DNA of 64,000 bases from Devosia ginsengisoli (lineage in GTDB: Bacteria > Pseudomonadota > Alphaproteobacteria > Rhizobiales > Devosiaceae). Under the pieces are notes generated by a model. The model saw only the letters and a list, made by a program, of their open reading frames with translations, did no database searches and had not been told where the DNA came from. The translations under genes were made by a program, and so were the position numbers. The stretch covers positions 3,722,501-3,786,500 of the forward strand of contig NZ_CP042304.1 of NCBI RefSeq assembly GCF_007859655.1, read 5' to 3'. Position 1 is the first letter of the stretch. The number at the start of each line of letters is the position of its first letter. Below, one piece after another: positions 38,792-48,354 of the stretch.

Positions 38792-39085
38792 ATGGGGCGG
38801 GATTACTTCGTTTACCTCATCACCAACCGCAAGCATGGGACGCTTTATACCGGCGTCACCAATGATCTCGTTCGTCGCGTGCATGAACATCGCGAGGGAC
38901 TGGTCGATGGCTTCAGCAGGAGGCATGGCTGCAAGCATCTGGTCTGGTTCGAGATACACGGCGATATCGAAGCCGCCATCCTGCGCGAGAAACAGGTCAA
39001 GAAATGGCTGCGGCCATGGAAGGACGCGCTGATCGAGCAGACCAACCCCGATTGGCGGGATTTGTGGTGGGAGATCATCAAGTAG
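38792..39085 (+). CDS. GIY-YIG domain protein
   Basis: A 97-residue single-domain GIY-YIG protein: FVYLITNRKHGTLYTGVTNDLVRRVHEHREG holds the two signature motifs (VYL and LYTGVT) and the catalytic Arg, and the end has EKQVKKWLRPWKDALIEQTNPDW in pieces, typical of the UPF0213/YhbQ-like group. These are small nucleases of unclear role. The ATG at 38792 is used; a GTG eight codons earlier is possible. Confidence 0.85.
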   Translation: MGRDYFVYLITNRKHGTLYTGVTNDLVRRVHEHREGLVDGFSRRHGCKHLVWFEIHGDIEAAILREKQVKKWLRPWKDALIEQTNPDWRDLWWEIIK

Positions 39086-39156
39086 TGGAGGCCCTTCACC
39101 CGAAACCGTGTGTGCGGGGACATGGATCTGTGGACATCAAGCCCGCCACCCGCTCG

Positions 39157-39283
39157 ATGTCATCCCGGCCTTGAGCCGGGATCCATCCTGAAATGGTCGG
39201 TCTGGTGCGGTGGTCGTTCGATCCACCTCGCGGCCGTGGCACGATCTCGGGATGGGCCCCGGCTCAAGGCCGGGGTGACACCG
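39157..39283. repeat. Intergenic repeat pair, family C
   Basis: TCATCCCGGCCTTGAGCCGG at 39160 with following ATCCATCCTGAAATGG-like text matches the element at 19786. An inverted partner with CACGATCTCGGGATGGGCCC and CGGCTCAAGGCCGGGG follows at about 39239-39275. The repeat borders the AT-richer gene at 39376 on its left side. Confidence 0.75.
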
Positions 39284-39375
39284 TGGGTGGGGAGGCGGTA
39301 GTGGTCGAGCGGCGCGATGCAGAAAGGGCCCCGCTCCCGTGGTCGCAAGTGCGCCGGGGTGACAAATTGCGGGCA

Positions 39376-41319
39376 TTAATTCCCTAAGTCGTTGAGCAAT
39401 ATTTCGAAGAAAGCCGCATTTCGCTTTTCTGCATCCGAGACTAACTTGTCAAATCCAAAAACTTCAACAAATACATCAAACTCCTCGTGATATTTGTACA
39501 GTCCTCGTTTGTCCCATGTTTCATCAAAGTCATAACGCTTGGCCAAGGATCGCAGTGATGGCTCCAAGTCTGCAACAATAATTGCAGTAATTGGGGTGGC
39601 GGTCGGAATATCGATAGTTTTGCCAGAAGTAGTCAAAAACGACTTTCGGCGTATGGGGTCCGACCCCTCCTTGCCAAAGGAATAGTCATCCCTGCCAGGG
39701 CGTTTGAATTCAACGATAACGACGCTGGTATTACCTTGGCCACCCGTGACGTAACACTCATCGTAAAACGCTATGTCAGTCACTTTGTCGCCTAATTGGC
39801 GACGGCCACCATGCAATGTACGGTCACTAGAGATATAGGAGACAAATGCGAGGCGCTCATCAAGCATCCAGAGGTTGTGCTGGAATTGTTTGGCGCTAAC
39901 AGAGTCTTGGTGTCTCGGGAATATTAGCTGATGAAATGCGTCTTCTCGTGTCATCGTGCCATTGTCATCGGCGCCTCGTAAGCGGTCGGCGATTTCGATT
40001 ACTGCCTTTCGGTGCACGATGTATTCTGCAAGAGCATCTCGGTACGTATCCGAAACGCGTTGGAGCAACTGGCTTTTTCGTTGGTCAAACAGGTCCTTAT
40101 CCGCAATTGTGTTCTGAACATATGCCGTCCATCTACGTTCCTCGCGTAGTCTTTGGACAGCTAGGTCGGAAACGAAGTTTTCTTGTCGCCAACTGTTAGG
40201 CTTAGATTTCACGTAGTCAGCTACCGTTGATCCACTCAGGCCGTAGCGGAGCAAAGGGTGTCGCTGAAGAAGATCAACCACCGTATCGCGTTGGTCATCT
40301 TTAATGAGTTCGTGTTGGGCGCTTTCGGTTTGCAATATTGCTTCACAGGCAATGTCAACAATGGTGGCGATTTGATCTTCGTCGACCTCGAGAGCGGTTC
40401 GTGCTTGGTTTGCGTGTGTATCAAGAAATGTGCCTGAAAGAGTGGCAATTACGACGTACTCTGTTCCGTCAGGCCTCTGGAAAGCAGAGCGGCCAATTTT
40501 GTTTTCTATCGCTCGTCCAGCACCCAGCAGGCGATTGTCAGCAAAGAAAAGCAATGTGTGCTTTGAAAAGGGTTTTCCTCGCTCGACGCGTGACACGTCG
40601 CATCTGAGATCGTGCGAAACGCCCTCAATTTCCACAGCAAGCAAGTGGGTTTGCTCGTGCTTGAAAGTCTTTGCGAAATGATCACGAAGGTTATGGTGCT
40701 TTCCTTCAACCTCGACCACGGTCTCCGGCATCCGACCGTCGACTAGGTAGGTAAGGAAATTGCTTGTCAAATGATCGAGAAGTTTCTCTTCCGATACAGC
40801 CTCCCACTGGCGATGGTAGGTCGGCCGGACGCTTTCGTATGTTACCGCGCACCCATTTATATACGGGAATTCGGGCTCCAAAACTAACTCGGTAATCTCT
40901 TCGTCTTTGGAAACGTCAAATACAAACGCCCTGGTCAGATCTTGGCCATCTTCATTGTACCGCGATTTGTATTGAATGCTTTCAAATACTTTAAAAGCGA
41001 TAAAGCGGCCGAATCCTTTTCCGCCGCGGCGCAGCTTATTTCCGGTGAATGGAGTTCGGAACGCACGAAAATTCGTGTCATTCAATCCAGCTGCGTTATC
41101 TGTGATAGCCACCGAAAACTGTTCAGGCGTAGAACCCTTTGAAAAGGCAAAGGTTAGCTTCCCCTGGGTAGCAACATGATCAGCGCCCAAGTGCTCAATT
41201 AAAGAATGTATTGAATTTGAGCCGGCCTCATATACCGGCAGTAGAAATGAATCGAAGCTACCTGAAAGATGCGTTCTCTCTAATACAGCAGCCATGTCTG
41301 GCTTGAGTAGGTGGGTCAT
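39376..41319 (-). CDS. GHKL ATPase with C-terminal PD-(D/E)XK-like domain
   Basis: A 647-residue protein. The first 150 residues are a Bergerat-fold (GHKL) ATPase: N-box YEAGSNSIHSLI, G1 box ITDNAAGLND and G2 box GGKGFGRFIAF. A middle domain resembles the S5-fold transducer, then a long helical region (residues about 330-480) leads to a C-terminal segment with VTDIAFYDECYV and VVIVEFKRPGRDDYS, a D...ExK pattern of PD-(D/E)XK nucleases, and a final EVFGFDKLVSDAEKRNAAFF. I recall this architecture from uncharacterised ATP-binding proteins; MutL/MORC-like GHKL proteins occur in restriction-type loci. Base composition is clearly AT-richer than both neighbours, a sign of transfer. GAGGG precedes the ATG. 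Confidence 0.72.
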   Translation of the reverse strand: MTHLLKPDMAAVLERTHLSGSFDSFLLPVYEAGSNSIHSLIEHLGADHVATQGKLTFAFSKGSTPEQFSVAITDNAAGLNDTNFRAFRTPFTGNKLRRGGKGFGRFIAFKVFESIQYKSRYNEDGQDLTRAFVFDVSKDEEITELVLEPEFPYINGCAVTYESVRPTYHRQWEAVSEEKLLDHLTSNFLTYLVDGRMPETVVEVEGKHHNLRDHFAKTFKHEQTHLLAVEIEGVSHDLRCDVSRVERGKPFSKHTLLFFADNRLLGAGRAIENKIGRSAFQRPDGTEYVVIATLSGTFLDTHANQARTALEVDEDQIATIVDIACEAILQTESAQHELIKDDQRDTVVDLLQRHPLLRYGLSGSTVADYVKSKPNSWRQENFVSDLAVQRLREERRWTAYVQNTIADKDLFDQRKSQLLQRVSDTYRDALAEYIVHRKAVIEIADRLRGADDNGTMTREDAFHQLIFPRHQDSVSAKQFQHNLWMLDERLAFVSYISSDRTLHGGRRQLGDKVTDIAFYDECYVTGGQGNTSVVIVEFKRPGRDDYSFGKEGSDPIRRKSFLTTSGKTIDIPTATPITAIIVADLEPSLRSLAKRYDFDETWDKRGLYKYHEEFDVFVEVFGFDKLVSDAEKRNAAFFEILLNDLGN

Positions 41320-41391
41320 TGGTCCCCCTCACCAATGTTTGAGAGCGTTAGTGTATTCGAGACCAGCGTTAATGCAATGAACTATCTCGCT

Positions 41392-44307
41392 TCAATGCGC
41401 CCCGTCCCAGTCCCGTGCCGCATGCGCATCAACCTGGATGGGCACGGTTAGCCGCACCGCCGGTTCCGCCGCCCCCTCCATCACCTTCTTGATGACCGGC
41501 ATGGCCACTTCTTCCGTACCCTCCGGCACTTCGAAGATCAGTTCGTCATGCACCTGCAAGAGCATGTCGGCTTCGATGCCGGCCTGTTTCAGTTCCGGCT
41601 CCATGCGGATCATGGCGCGGCGGATGATGTCGGCGGCGGAGCCCTGGATGGGGGCGTTGATGGAGGCGCGTTCGACAAAGCTCCGTTCGGCGGCGTGGCT
41701 GGAATTGGCGTTGGGGAAATTGATCTTGCGGCCGAAAATGGTCGAGACATAGCCGTCGGCTTTCACGCGGCGGCGCTGGGCGTCCATATAGTCCTTGATG
41801 CCGGGGAAGCGCTCGAAATAGGTCTTGATGTAGTCGCCGGCCACCGAGCGCTCGATGCCGAGCTGGTTGGCCAGGCCAAAGGCCGAAATGCCGTAGATGA
41901 TGCCGAAATTGATGGCCTTGGCGCGGCGGCGCACGTCCGACGGCATGCCTTCGACCGGGACGCCGAACATTTCCGATGCCGTCATGGCGTGAATGTCGAG
42001 GCCTTCCTCGAAGGCGTCCTTGAGGGCCTGGATATCGGCGATATGGGCGAGGACGCGCAGCTCGATCTGGCTGTAGTCGGCCGAGATCAGCAGCTTGCCC
42101 GGCGCGGCGACGAAGGCGGTGCGGATCTTGCGGCCGTCTTCGGTGCGGACGGGGATATTCTGCAGGTTGGGATCGTTGGACGAGAGGCGCCCGGTCAGCA
42201 CCGAGTGCTGGCTATAGGTGGTGTGCACGCGGCCGGTGCGCTGGTTCATGTATTCGGGCAGGGCATTGGTATAGGTGCCCATCAGCTTGGTGAGCTGGCG
42301 CCAGTCGACAATGGTGCGGGCCAGCGGAATGCCCTTGGCCGCGAGGTCTTCCAGCACATCGGCGCCGGTGGACCAGGCGCCGGTCTTGGTCTTGGTGCCG
42401 CCCTCGAGCCCCATGCGGTCGAAGAGGATTTCGCCGAGCTGCTTGGGCGAGCCGAGGTTGAAATTGCTGCCGGCCAGTTCATAGGCCTCGGCCTCGAGGG
42501 CGGCGGCGCGCTGCGCGAAATCGCCCGAGAGGCGGGCGAGAATCTGCCGATCGACAGAAATGCCGCGGCCTTCCATGCGGGCAAGGACCGGGGCCAGGGG
42601 CCGCTCGATGGTTTCGTAAAGCGTGGTCATGCCCTCGGCGGCGAGGCGGGGCTTGAGGATGCGCCAGAGGCGGAGCGTCATGTCGCTGTCTTCGGCGGCA
42701 TAGAGCGCGGCCTTGTCGATCGGTACCTGGGCGAAGGTGATCTGGCTCTTGCCCGAGCCGATCAGGTCCTTGATCGACTGGCCGGGCACGCCCAGCCAGT
42801 GATCGGCCAGTTCGCTCATGGTGTTGAATTGCGGGCCATCGAGCGAATAGCTCAGCAGCAGCGTGTCATCGAGGCTGTTGACCGTGACGTCGTAGCGGGC
42901 CAGCAGGCCCAGGTCGTATTTGGCATTGTGGAAGATCTTGAGGATCGCCTTGTCGGCCAGCAGCGGCCGCAGCATGTCGAGCGCCTGGCGAATATCCATC
43001 TGGCCTTCGGCGTGGCCACCGCCGAATATGTCGCCTTCGCCAGTGCTGTGGCCCAGCGGCAGATAGGCGCCATTGCCGGGCTGCGTAGCGAAGGAGAGGC
43101 CGACGAGATCGGCGGTCTGATTGTCGAGGCCGGTGCTTTCGGCATCGACGGCGACGAGACCTTCCTTGTAGGCGGCGTCGATCCAGCGCTGCAGGTGGTC
43201 GGCATCGCGGATGATCTCGTAGGCCTCCTTGTTCCAGGGGATGGCGCGGGTCGCCTCATGCATGGCGGCGGCATGCAGCACGACGGGCGAGCCGGCGCGG
43301 CCCTCGGCCTCCTGCCTGGCAGCGCGGGCTTCGGAGCGGGCCTCGTTGTTGAAGCCGATTGGCGAAGCGGGCACGGCGGCCAGTTCCGGATCGGCCTCCC
43401 AGGCGTCGGGATCGGCGCCGATCAGCCCGCCCAGGCGCTTGGTGATGGTGAGAAATTCCATCGCCTTGAGGAAGGGAAACAGTTTGCCCGGCTCGATGGG
43501 CTGGCGGGCAAGGCCATCGAGGTCGATCTCGACCGGGACCTTCTGCTCCAGCGTCACGAGGCGCTTGGAAATGCGGGCCAGCTCGGCATTGGCGATGAGC
43601 TTTTCGCGGCGGGCATTCTGCTTGATCTCGCCGGCGCGCTCGAGCAGGGTTTCGAGATCGCCATAGGTATTGATCAGCTCGGCGGCGGTCTTGACGCCGA
43701 TGCCCGGCACGCCGGGGACATTGTCGACGCTGTCGCCGCACAAAGCCTGGACGTCGATGACCTTGTCGGGCGAAACGCCGAACTTGTTGAACACTTCCTC
43801 GACGCCGATCCAGCGGAGGGGCGGCTGGCCGGGGCGGGGAATGGTATCGAGCAGGCGAATGGAGCCATCGGGCTCGACCAGCTGCATCAGGTCCTTGTCG
43901 GAGGACACGATGGTCACCTTGCCGCCGGCATCGCGCGCCTGGCAGGCATAGGTAGCGATGATGTCATCGGCCTCCCAGCCCTCCATCTCGATGGAGGGAA
44001 TGTTATAGGCGCGGGTGGCGGCGCGGGTCAGCGGGAATTGCGGCACCAGCTCGGGCGGCGCCGGGGGCCGCTGGGCTTTGTATTCGGCATAGAAATCGTC
44101 ACGGAAGGTCTTGCCGGAATGGTCGAAGATGACGGCCATGTGGGTCGGCTCGTCCTCGCCCTTCAAATCTTCCATCAGCTTCCACAGCATGTTGCAGAAG
44201 CCCTGCACGGAGCCCACCGGCAGCCCGTCGGACTTGCGATTGAGCGGGGGCAAAGCGTGAAAGGCGCGGAAGATATAACCCGAACCATCGACAAGCAGCA
44301 GATGCAT
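41392..44307 (-). CDS. polA: DNA polymerase I
   Basis: A 971-residue replication and repair polymerase. It has the N-terminal 5'-3' exonuclease (MHLLLVDGSGYIFRAFHALP, AVIFDHSGKTFR), the 3'-5' exonuclease with an intact first motif (VAVDAESTGLD, D-x-E) and HNAKYDLGLL, and the polymerase domain with SADYSQIELRVLAHI (motif A), RRAKAINFGIIYGISAFGL (O-helix) and VHDELIFEV (motif C). The ATG at 44307 fits the family; a 50-residue upstream extension does not. The proofreading site looks active. Confidence 0.96.
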   Translation of the reverse strand: MHLLLVDGSGYIFRAFHALPPLNRKSDGLPVGSVQGFCNMLWKLMEDLKGEDEPTHMAVIFDHSGKTFRDDFYAEYKAQRPPAPPELVPQFPLTRAATRAYNIPSIEMEGWEADDIIATYACQARDAGGKVTIVSSDKDLMQLVEPDGSIRLLDTIPRPGQPPLRWIGVEEVFNKFGVSPDKVIDVQALCGDSVDNVPGVPGIGVKTAAELINTYGDLETLLERAGEIKQNARREKLIANAELARISKRLVTLEQKVPVEIDLDGLARQPIEPGKLFPFLKAMEFLTITKRLGGLIGADPDAWEADPELAAVPASPIGFNNEARSEARAARQEAEGRAGSPVVLHAAAMHEATRAIPWNKEAYEIIRDADHLQRWIDAAYKEGLVAVDAESTGLDNQTADLVGLSFATQPGNGAYLPLGHSTGEGDIFGGGHAEGQMDIRQALDMLRPLLADKAILKIFHNAKYDLGLLARYDVTVNSLDDTLLLSYSLDGPQFNTMSELADHWLGVPGQSIKDLIGSGKSQITFAQVPIDKAALYAAEDSDMTLRLWRILKPRLAAEGMTTLYETIERPLAPVLARMEGRGISVDRQILARLSGDFAQRAAALEAEAYELAGSNFNLGSPKQLGEILFDRMGLEGGTKTKTGAWSTGADVLEDLAAKGIPLARTIVDWRQLTKLMGTYTNALPEYMNQRTGRVHTTYSQHSVLTGRLSSNDPNLQNIPVRTEDGRKIRTAFVAAPGKLLISADYSQIELRVLAHIADIQALKDAFEEGLDIHAMTASEMFGVPVEGMPSDVRRRAKAINFGIIYGISAFGLANQLGIERSVAGDYIKTYFERFPGIKDYMDAQRRRVKADGYVSTIFGRKINFPNANSSHAAERSFVERASINAPIQGSAADIIRRAMIRMEPELKQAGIEADMLLQVHDELIFEVPEGTEEVAMPVIKKVMEGAAEPAVRLTVPIQVDAHAARDWDGAH

Positions 44308-44597
44308 GAAACCGATTCCGTCGTGAACGAAGGCTGACTTTAAAGCATCGGGCGGAAAAGTGGGAACCGGTTTTCCGCCGGTAGGCGACGGCGCGGCAAA
44401 AGGGTGGGGACGACGCGGTCTTAGTTCCACCTTGTTTGTGTGCCCTTGGTTAGACATCGCGGCCGCCGACGCTTATGCTTGGCCGTGCCGGCTCATTTGC
44501 TGCCGAGAGCAGGTCCGTCCCGAAGGCCATCTTTACGACACGCGATGACGGCGTTTGTTGTTGGCCAAGACTGCAGCCGTCTTCCGAAAGTCCCGCT
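44308..44597. other. Divergent promoter region, no gene seen
   Basis: The 290-base gap between polA and the receiver gene has no convincing gene or repeat. It presumably holds both promoters. Confidence 0.5.
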
Positions 44598-45029
44598 ATG
44601 GTGGACTCCCAACGACGCACGACCATTCTGGTCGTGGACGATGACGCGCTGATCAATATCGGCACCGTCGACATGCTCGAGGACCTCGGGCTGCGGGCGC
44701 TCGAGGCCTATTCCGGCCGCGAAGCCCTCGATATCCTGGAGCGCGGCGACAGCATCGACCTGCTGATCACCGACTATGCCATGCCCGGCATGACCGGCGT
44801 GGAACTGGCGGACAGAGCGCGTCAGCTGCGGCCGCATCTGCCCGTGCTGCTGGCCACCGGCTATGACGAGCTGCCGGGCGGCGAGATGAGCGACCTGCCG
44901 CGCCTCGGCAAACCCTTCCAGCAGGCCGAACTGCTCGCCTGCCTGCAGCGCGCGCTGGCCGCCGGCCAAAGCCGGGCGGGTCATGACAATCTCCTGGAGG
45001 ATGCCGAAGGCAGCCGCCTCACGCTCTAG
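44598..45029 (+). CDS. Stand-alone receiver domain response regulator
   Basis: A 143-residue CheY-like protein with no output domain. The acidic pair is in TILVVDDDALIN, phosphoacceptor Asp 59 is in LLITDYAMPGMTG, the Thr is in VLLATGYDEL and the Lys in RLGKPFQQAEL. The text from LPVLLATGY to LGKPF resembles receiver domains at the ends of hybrid kinases, so it may have separated from one. No kinase is adjacent. Its 3' end overlaps the convergent transglycosylase gene by four bases. GAAAG lies before the ATG. Confidence 0.85.
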   Translation: MVDSQRRTTILVVDDDALINIGTVDMLEDLGLRALEAYSGREALDILERGDSIDLLITDYAMPGMTGVELADRARQLRPHLPVLLATGYDELPGGEMSDLPRLGKPFQQAELLACLQRALAAGQSRAGHDNLLEDAEGSRLTL

Positions 45030-45583
45030 CGCAGGCCGGATTCTTCGAGCAGGCCGGCGCGCTTGGCGTCGTAATAATAGCCGCGGGCATAGAAACGCAC
45101 GGCCTGGTCCTGATTGCCGCCGGCGGTGACATAGGCCCCGGCGAGGTACCGTACGGCATAACGCAGATTGGTCTCGGCATCGAGCAGGCCGGCGGGCGAA
45201 CCGCGATAGCCCATGCCGGTGGCAGTGGCGTGGCTGATCTGCATCAGGCCGTAATAGGGGCCATTGCGGGCGGCGGGATTGTAATTGCTCTCGCGCACGA
45301 TGACGCGGCGCACCAAGGCCTCGGGCACCGCATATTGCTGGGAATAATGGGCGATCAGCGGATCGAGCGAACTATCGGCATAGCCGAGCGCGGTAGGCGC
45401 CTCGGGCACCACGGCCGCATCGGGCACATGGCCTTCCGGCGTGGCGAAATTGGCCAAAGCGGCGGTAGCCGGACCGGGCGCTGGCTTGAGCGCGCTCATC
45501 GAGCAGCCCGATACCAGCAGCGCCAGCACTATTGCCGCGCCTGCCAGTCTTGCACCATTCCCGATCGTCATTGCCTTAGCCAT
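45026..45583 (-). CDS. Lytic transglycosylase lipoprotein, SLT domain
   Basis: A 185-residue lipoprotein. The signal ends in the lipobox LVSGC with lipidated Cys 27. A short linker precedes a compact SLT domain: the catalytic Glu is Glu 98 in VIVRESNYNPAARNGPYYGL, followed by MQISHATATGMGY and the C-terminal LRYAVRYLAGAYVTAGGN. It would cleave peptidoglycan glycan strands at the membrane side facing the periplasm. Confidence 0.88.
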   Translation of the reverse strand: MAKAMTIGNGARLAGAAIVLALLVSGCSMSALKPAPGPATAALANFATPEGHVPDAAVVPEAPTALGYADSSLDPLIAHYSQQYAVPEALVRRVIVRESNYNPAARNGPYYGLMQISHATATGMGYRGSPAGLLDAETNLRYAVRYLAGAYVTAGGNQDQAVRFYARGYYYDAKRAGLLEESGLR

Positions 45584-45843
45584 GCCGTTGCTCTAGCCGA
45601 TTTTCGCTTTCCGCGCGATAGGGCCCAATCGCGGCAGCAGAAAGGCAATTTGGTGGCATTGCCCCCTGTATGGACGCGATTGTCCGCCACCTCGCCCGGT
45701 TTCCGCGTCTCCGATGCCCGGCGTGCGTTCGAGCTCTGCCGCGACGCAAGCGCGGGGATTGCCACAAAACGCCCGTTGCGCGCATCACCCTCTTTGGTTA
45801 GGTTGCGCCCTGTTCAGCCGGGGCCCCGCCCCGCGTGACGGAT

Positions 45844-45920
<77 letters not shown>

Positions 45921-46314
45921 AAAGTTTCGATATTTCAGTTACTTAGAGGCCATGGTGGCGAGCGGTGCGTTCGTGGCAAGCTCCGCGTAAGCGCCAGGCG
46001 TCGGTACTTTGCCAAAATCGAGGCACTGATCCTGATGGAAAAAGTCGCCACCCCCCTGATTCCGCTCGCAAACCATGCGCCCGCAAAGATCGTAGATGCG
46101 TGACCGCTGCCCACGAGGGCAGTGCTCCACGACTGGCAGTTTTGGGGCCGTTTGTAGCCTGTCGGCTTTCGGGCCGACCTAGTGGATTAACTGCCATTCG
46201 CTGGCCCTCGCGTTGTCACTCATGAGTGTCAAATGAAAGCCAATACGGGTCTACTGCGGCGCCCATACTGCCAAAGCCACGAGCCAACGCAGCTGTTCAA
46301 TCAGCCTCTTCCAA
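45921..46314. other. Region downstream of tRNA-Arg; possible small gene
   Basis: No gene is certain in these 394 bases. On the reverse strand 45939-46130 is open for 63 codons from an ATG; its product has three cysteines and the text GRMVCERNQGGGDFFHQDQC, which is plausible but not recognised. The composition is lower in GC than the core. No attachment-site repeat of the tRNA 3' end was seen. Confidence 0.35.
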
Positions 46315-48150
46315 CTATTTCCAGACCAGCCGTCGGTAGAGGGTCGAGCGGTCGATGCCGAGAGCGCGCGCAGCGGCGGAAAGATTGCCGTTATTCTGGT
46401 CCACCGCGCGACGCATTGCGGCTTCGGTGAGACTGCCCAAATCGTTCTGGAACAGCAGAGGTGCCGCGGTGACCTGTTCGGTGAACTGGGGTAGATCGGC
46501 CAAAGTGATGGGCTGTTCTGGTTCACACAGCGCTGATAGGGCGCGCAGCGTCCCGGTCAGTTCGCGGAAATTGCCTGGCCATGGCTGGGCGGCGAGGCGG
46601 GCAAGCACCGGGGCGGGCAGCGGCGGATGGCCCGTCGCGAGCTGGGACCAGAGGCTCGAGACGACAGTGGCGCGATCGGGGAAATCACACAGGGCCGGCA
46701 GGCGGATGGTGAACTGGGCGATGCGGTAGTAGAGATCGGCGCGGAAGGTGCCTGCCTCGACCATGGCCTTGAGATCGCGATTGGTGGCGCAAACGGGCAC
46801 GAAATCAGCCTTCTGCGCGGTGCCGCCGCCCAGTGGCACGACTTCCTTGTCCTGCAAGACGCGCAGGAGGCGCGACTGCAGCAAGAGCGGCATGTCGCCG
46901 ATTTCATCGAGGAAGAGAATGCCGCCCTCGGCTTGTTGCACCAGGCCAATGGCGCCCTGCTTGCGGGCGCCGGTGAAGGCGCCGGGCTGGTAGCCGAAGA
47001 GTTCGGATTCGATCAGGCTCTCGGGCAGTGCAGCACAGTTGATGGCGACAAAGGGCTTGCCGGCGCGCTGGGTGAGGCCATGCAGGTAGCGGGCGAAGAC
47101 TTCCTTGCCGGCACCGGTTTCCCCAGCGATGAGCAGGGGGATTTCGGCATTGACCAGGCGGATGGCCTTGGCGAGATCGGCGCGGGTTTCGGGAGTGAGA
47201 AAAGGCGCTGGCTCGCCCGACTTGGCGACGCGCGGCAGGGTGCCGGTGACGCGCAGCGGCGACTTGCGCGGCTCGGACACGGCGGCAAAGAAGCGCTCGC
47301 CATTGCGGGCGCGCAGTTCGCCGCGCTGTGTGGCGAGCGCCGCGGTTTCAAAGATTTCCTCGGCGGTGGACTGGCGCAGCGCCTTGCGGTCGAGCCCGAC
47401 GAGATGGAGCGCGCGACGATTGCCGGCGATCAAACGCCCGCCATCAAAGACCAGAATGCCTTCGCGGGCGGTGCCCAGGAGATCAGCGGCACGGTGGAAG
47501 CGCACCACGGTCATGTCATCGAAGCCGCGGGCGAAGAAGCGATGTTCGATCTGCTCGACGGCGAGGCGCACCAGGCCCATGGCATGGGTGTGCTCAGCCG
47601 AGGCATGGCCGGAGAGATCGAGCACGCCAGCGAGCTTCCCGAAAGGGTCGAAAATGGGCGATGCGGCGCAATGCAGGATACCATGTGGTTCGAAGAAGTG
47701 TTCTCCCCCATGTACCTCGATGGCGCGACGTTCGGCGAGAGCCGTGCCGATGGCATTGGTGCCAGTGGCAGTTTCGGACCAGGTGACGCCGGGGCGGAGC
47801 GCCACTTCGGCGGCGCGGCCGGCGAATTCGGGGCTTCCCGTGGTATCGAGCACGAGGCCCTTGGCATCGGTGAGGATGACGACACTGTCGGTAAGCCGCG
47901 CTTCGGTGCGCAGCGACACCAGTTCAGAGCGCGAGAGGAGGCGTAAGGTGTCGTTCTGCTCATGCAAGGCGCGAAGCTCGGGTGCGGTGACCGGTTCGGC
48001 ATGAATGACCGCCGAGGCATCGAGGCCCTGTTGTGCGCAGCGCTGCCAGGACCGCAATATGGGCGCAGGCACCAGGCCCTCAGGTAGATCGTGCCCAGAA
48101 AAGAAACGCTCGCGCGCGGCTACCAAGGCAGCATCGGACGCCTGTTGCAT
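46315..48150 (-). CDS. Sigma-54-dependent Fis-family activator (AcoR-like)
   Basis: A 611-residue enhancer-binding protein. An N-terminal GAF-type sensor (residues about 70-200) and a PAS-like segment precede the AAA+ domain with Walker A GETGAGKE, the sigma-54 loop GAFTGAR and FLDEIGDMPL. The C-terminus is a Fis helix-turn-helix (NLSAAARALGIDRSTLYRRL). AcoR-type activators switch on acetoin or aldehyde oxidation genes. The divergent aldehyde dehydrogenase gene has a sigma-54 promoter and TGCAAC-type palindromes between them, so it is the likely target. The ATG at 48150 has GGAGAGAG upstream. Confidence 0.92.
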   Translation of the reverse strand: MQQASDAALVAARERFFSGHDLPEGLVPAPILRSWQRCAQQGLDASAVIHAEPVTAPELRALHEQNDTLRLLSRSELVSLRTEARLTDSVVILTDAKGLVLDTTGSPEFAGRAAEVALRPGVTWSETATGTNAIGTALAERRAIEVHGGEHFFEPHGILHCAASPIFDPFGKLAGVLDLSGHASAEHTHAMGLVRLAVEQIEHRFFARGFDDMTVVRFHRAADLLGTAREGILVFDGGRLIAGNRRALHLVGLDRKALRQSTAEEIFETAALATQRGELRARNGERFFAAVSEPRKSPLRVTGTLPRVAKSGEPAPFLTPETRADLAKAIRLVNAEIPLLIAGETGAGKEVFARYLHGLTQRAGKPFVAINCAALPESLIESELFGYQPGAFTGARKQGAIGLVQQAEGGILFLDEIGDMPLLLQSRLLRVLQDKEVVPLGGGTAQKADFVPVCATNRDLKAMVEAGTFRADLYYRIAQFTIRLPALCDFPDRATVVSSLWSQLATGHPPLPAPVLARLAAQPWPGNFRELTGTLRALSALCEPEQPITLADLPQFTEQVTAAPLLFQNDLGSLTEAAMRRAVDQNNGNLSAAARALGIDRSTLYRRLVWK

Positions 48151-48178
48151 GGCTCTCTCCCTACCAGTTGTGGCAGTT

Positions 48179-48229
48179 TGCAACAGGTGTTGCATCGGCC
48201 ATCGCGTCTGGTTGTTGCAAAGTGTTGCA
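48179..48229. promoter_or_regulatory. Two upstream activator sites for the sigma-54 activator
   Basis: TGCAACAGGTGTTGCA at 48179-48194 is a perfect 7-bp-arm palindrome and TGCAAAGTGTTGCA at 48216-48229 keeps the TGCAA/TTGCA ends. They lie 76-126 bases upstream of the -24 element, the normal place for enhancer sites of sigma-54 activators. Confidence 0.72.
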
Positions 48230-48304
48230 TCCGAATTCGCACCGCGTCCACCCCTGCTTGGTGCCACAAGAATTCCCTCACAGCTTCAACAGGTTGATAT
48301 CATC

Positions 48305-48320
48305 TGGCACGCCGGTTGCA
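48305..48320 (+). promoter_or_regulatory. Sigma-54 (-24/-12) promoter of aldehyde dehydrogenase gene
   Basis: TGGCACGCCGGTTGCA matches the RpoN consensus TGGCACG-N4-TTGCA at every fixed base, with GG and GC ten bases apart. It is 34 bases upstream of the aldehyde dehydrogenase ATG. Confidence 0.9.
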
Positions 48321-48354
48321 ATGACGGTGGCATCCAAGAACAAGGGAGGATGCC

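Noticed and set aside
38675..38959. N-terminal extension of the ICMT-like protein
   Set aside because: It overlaps the divergent GIY-YIG gene and has no membrane or family features.
41548..44337. Very long open frame (929 codons) on the plus strand
   Set aside because: It is exactly antisense to polA, whose product is fully recognisable; long antisense frames are usual in GC-rich genes.
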